Assembly (NCBI GenBank): GCA_034679345.1
Contig: JAXDAY010000017.1
Coordinates: forward strand, 62,001 to 126,000
Source: JAXDAY01 sp034679345
GTDB lineage: Bacteria > Eisenbacteria > RBG-16-71-46 > CAIMUX01 > VGJL01
Reading direction: 5' to 3'
DNA length: 64,000 nt
The translations under genes were made by a program, and so were the position numbers. Positions 63,065-64,000 of this stretch are shown here, in pieces. The notes under the pieces were generated by a model. The model was not told the DNA's origin and did not search any database. It saw only the letters and a list, made by a program, of their open reading frames with translations. The first letter of the stretch is position 1; each line of letters begins with the position of its first letter.

Positions 63065-64000
63065 TCGACTCCGAGCCCGATCCGCACCGAGCGGGGCGCC
63101 GCGCGATAGCCGGGATTGGAGTAGGAGATCATCGTTCCGATGATCGACTGACGGATCCCCTCCGCGACCTCGGCGACGGTTTCATCGGGGCCGACGGTCG
63201 CGCCGGCCTCTTCGATCAGCGCCTCGTCGGACAACCCGAGGTTTTCCGGGTCTTCATAGGCCGAGTCGAGGGAGCCTTCGCCGGGGCGGTAACGCTCTCC
63301 GGTGGCGGGATCGATCTGCAGGACGGTGCGGTGATTGAAGAGATTGAACACCTCGAAGGTCCCCTCGAGGTTCAGTCCGAACAGGCGGAGGCCCTTGCGG
63401 AGCTTGAGATTCGTCGTCGAATCCAGCGGACCGTTCTTCGAGTAGTCCTGGCCGGTCTGATCCCCGAATACGTTGCGCGGCGTGTACGCGCGGCCCGACT
63501 GGAGCATCGTATAGAGGCTCAGGTTCCAATCGTCGGGCAGCCGCGCGCCTCTGAAGCGGACCGTCTCGCCCTTTCCGACCGTGAAGGCATACCAGGCCGT
63601 GAACTTGTGCGGACGATTCCACCACATGTAGAGCTCGCCCAGCTCGGTCTCGCGGGCATCGCCGCCGCTTTCCTGCACGAGCTTCAGGTTGTTCGGATCG
63701 GAGCTCTTTCCCTTCGCCTCGGAATAGGTGTATGCCACCGCGCCCGACCAATGCCCGAGCCGGCGCTTTCGAAGCTCCAGCTCGAAGCCCGTGGAGCGAG
63801 CGTAGTCGAGGTTCCGGTAGATGAAGAAGTTCGAGCGGCTCGTCGGACGCTCCTTCAGAACGAGCGTGGTGGAGGTGGGATAGTCGTAGATGTCCTTGTA
63901 GAAGAGCGATCCTTTCGCCGCCAGGTCGGGACGGAACTGATGGCCGCCGCCAAGCTCGTACTGGACCGAGATCTCCGGGTTCAGGTTCGGATTGCCGATT
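63058..64000 (-). CDS. TonB-dependent receptor, C-terminal part (5' end outside window)
   Basis: 313 residues are visible, open to the window edge. The readable start IGNPNLNPEISVQYELGGGH is the typical late-barrel sequence of TonB-dependent/SusC-like receptors. Paired strands follow (STGFELELRKRRLGHWSGAV, AYTYSEAKGKS, WYAFTVGKGETVRF, NLSLYTMLQSGRAYTP, FEVFNLFNHRTV), and it ends in an aromatic residue (VRIGLGVEW). The plug domain and ligand cannot be seen. It heads the run of minus-strand surface genes. Confidence 0.87.
   Translation of the reverse strand, partial: IGNPNLNPEISVQYELGGGHQFRPDLAAKGSLFYKDIYDYPTSTTLVLKERPTSRSNFFIYRNLDYARSTGFELELRKRRLGHWSGAVAYTYSEAKGKSSDPNNLKLVQESGGDARETELGELYMWWNRPHKFTAWYAFTVGKGETVRFRGARLPDDWNLSLYTMLQSGRAYTPRNVFGDQTGQDYSKNGPLDSTTNLKLRKGLRLFGLNLEGTFEVFNLFNHRTVLQIDPATGERYRPGEGSLDSAYEDPENLGLSDEALIEEAGATVGPDETVAEVAEGIRQSIIGTMISYSNPGYRAAPRSVRIGLGVEW

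Noticed and set aside
1..64000. CRISPR arrays, insertion sequences, integrases, attachment sites or prophage genes
   Set aside because: None seen on either strand; gaps are short and every gene is of a cellular family.

Overview
This window is a high-G+C (about two thirds by eye) bacterial chromosome segment from a diderm. It is densely packed with 54 protein genes, two of them cut by the window edges, on both strands. The longest stretch without a gene is 232 bp. I see no tRNA, rRNA, CRISPR array, insertion sequence or prophage. The gene content points to a deep-branching member of the FCB group such as Candidatus Eisenbacteria or a relative. The reasons are secreted proteins ending in FlgD/type-IX-like C-terminal modules, a PorV/PorQ-type outer-membrane protein beside a TonB-dependent receptor, a Bat operon, and a BamA/TamB pair. 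The phylum is an inference and was not tested.

Layout. 1-6767: tail of a TPR-like gene, a homocysteine methyltransferase/MTHFR fusion (-), a secreted thermolysin-like peptidase with its own promoter and a strong terminator, and an RlmD-type methyltransferase (-). 6896-14527 (+): lipoprotein PPIase, recJ, a bifunctional rel, a small beta-barrel protein, dtd, maf and mtnA, mostly coupled by overlapping stop/start codons. 14562-27116 (+): promoter, rplM-rpsI, rpsB-tsf-pyrH-frr, uppS-cdsA-dxr, then a BamA/TamA-type Omp85 protein and a TamB-like protein. 27178-32442 (+): pcrA, a LarA-like gene, purD and purE.

32456-37989 (-): gapN, a secreted BNR-repeat protein and a deoxyhypusine-synthase-like gene. 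38059-41924 (+): tsaC, low-molecular-weight phosphatase, ilvE, glyA and a HIT protein. 41989-50161 (+): moxR, DUF58, a DUF4381-like gene and batABCDE, a full envelope/aerotolerance-type operon. 50178-55499 (+): candidate promoter, ptsN, a zinc-ribbon gene, amidohydrolase, GAF-GAF-PP2C phosphatase, bactofilin and rhomboid. 55537-64000 (-): five secreted or outer-membrane genes read as one unit (TonB-dependent receptor, PorV-like, NHL lipoprotein, large cargo-like protein, lipoprotein), followed by a separately promoted secreted OB-fold protein.

How the genes work together. Much of the window serves translation and envelope building: ribosomal proteins, EF-Ts, RRF, lipid-carrier, phospholipid and isoprenoid synthesis, and outer-membrane insertion. 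The accessory part is a surface and secretion programme. Four proteins carry FlgD/T9SS-like C-terminal ends, and three more genes encode a PorV-like carrier, a TonB receptor and a propeller lipoprotein. That last cluster is the best candidate for an undescribed system. An orphan LarA-like nickel-pincer-type enzyme and a bacterial deoxyhypusine-synthase homologue are the two most interesting enzymes.
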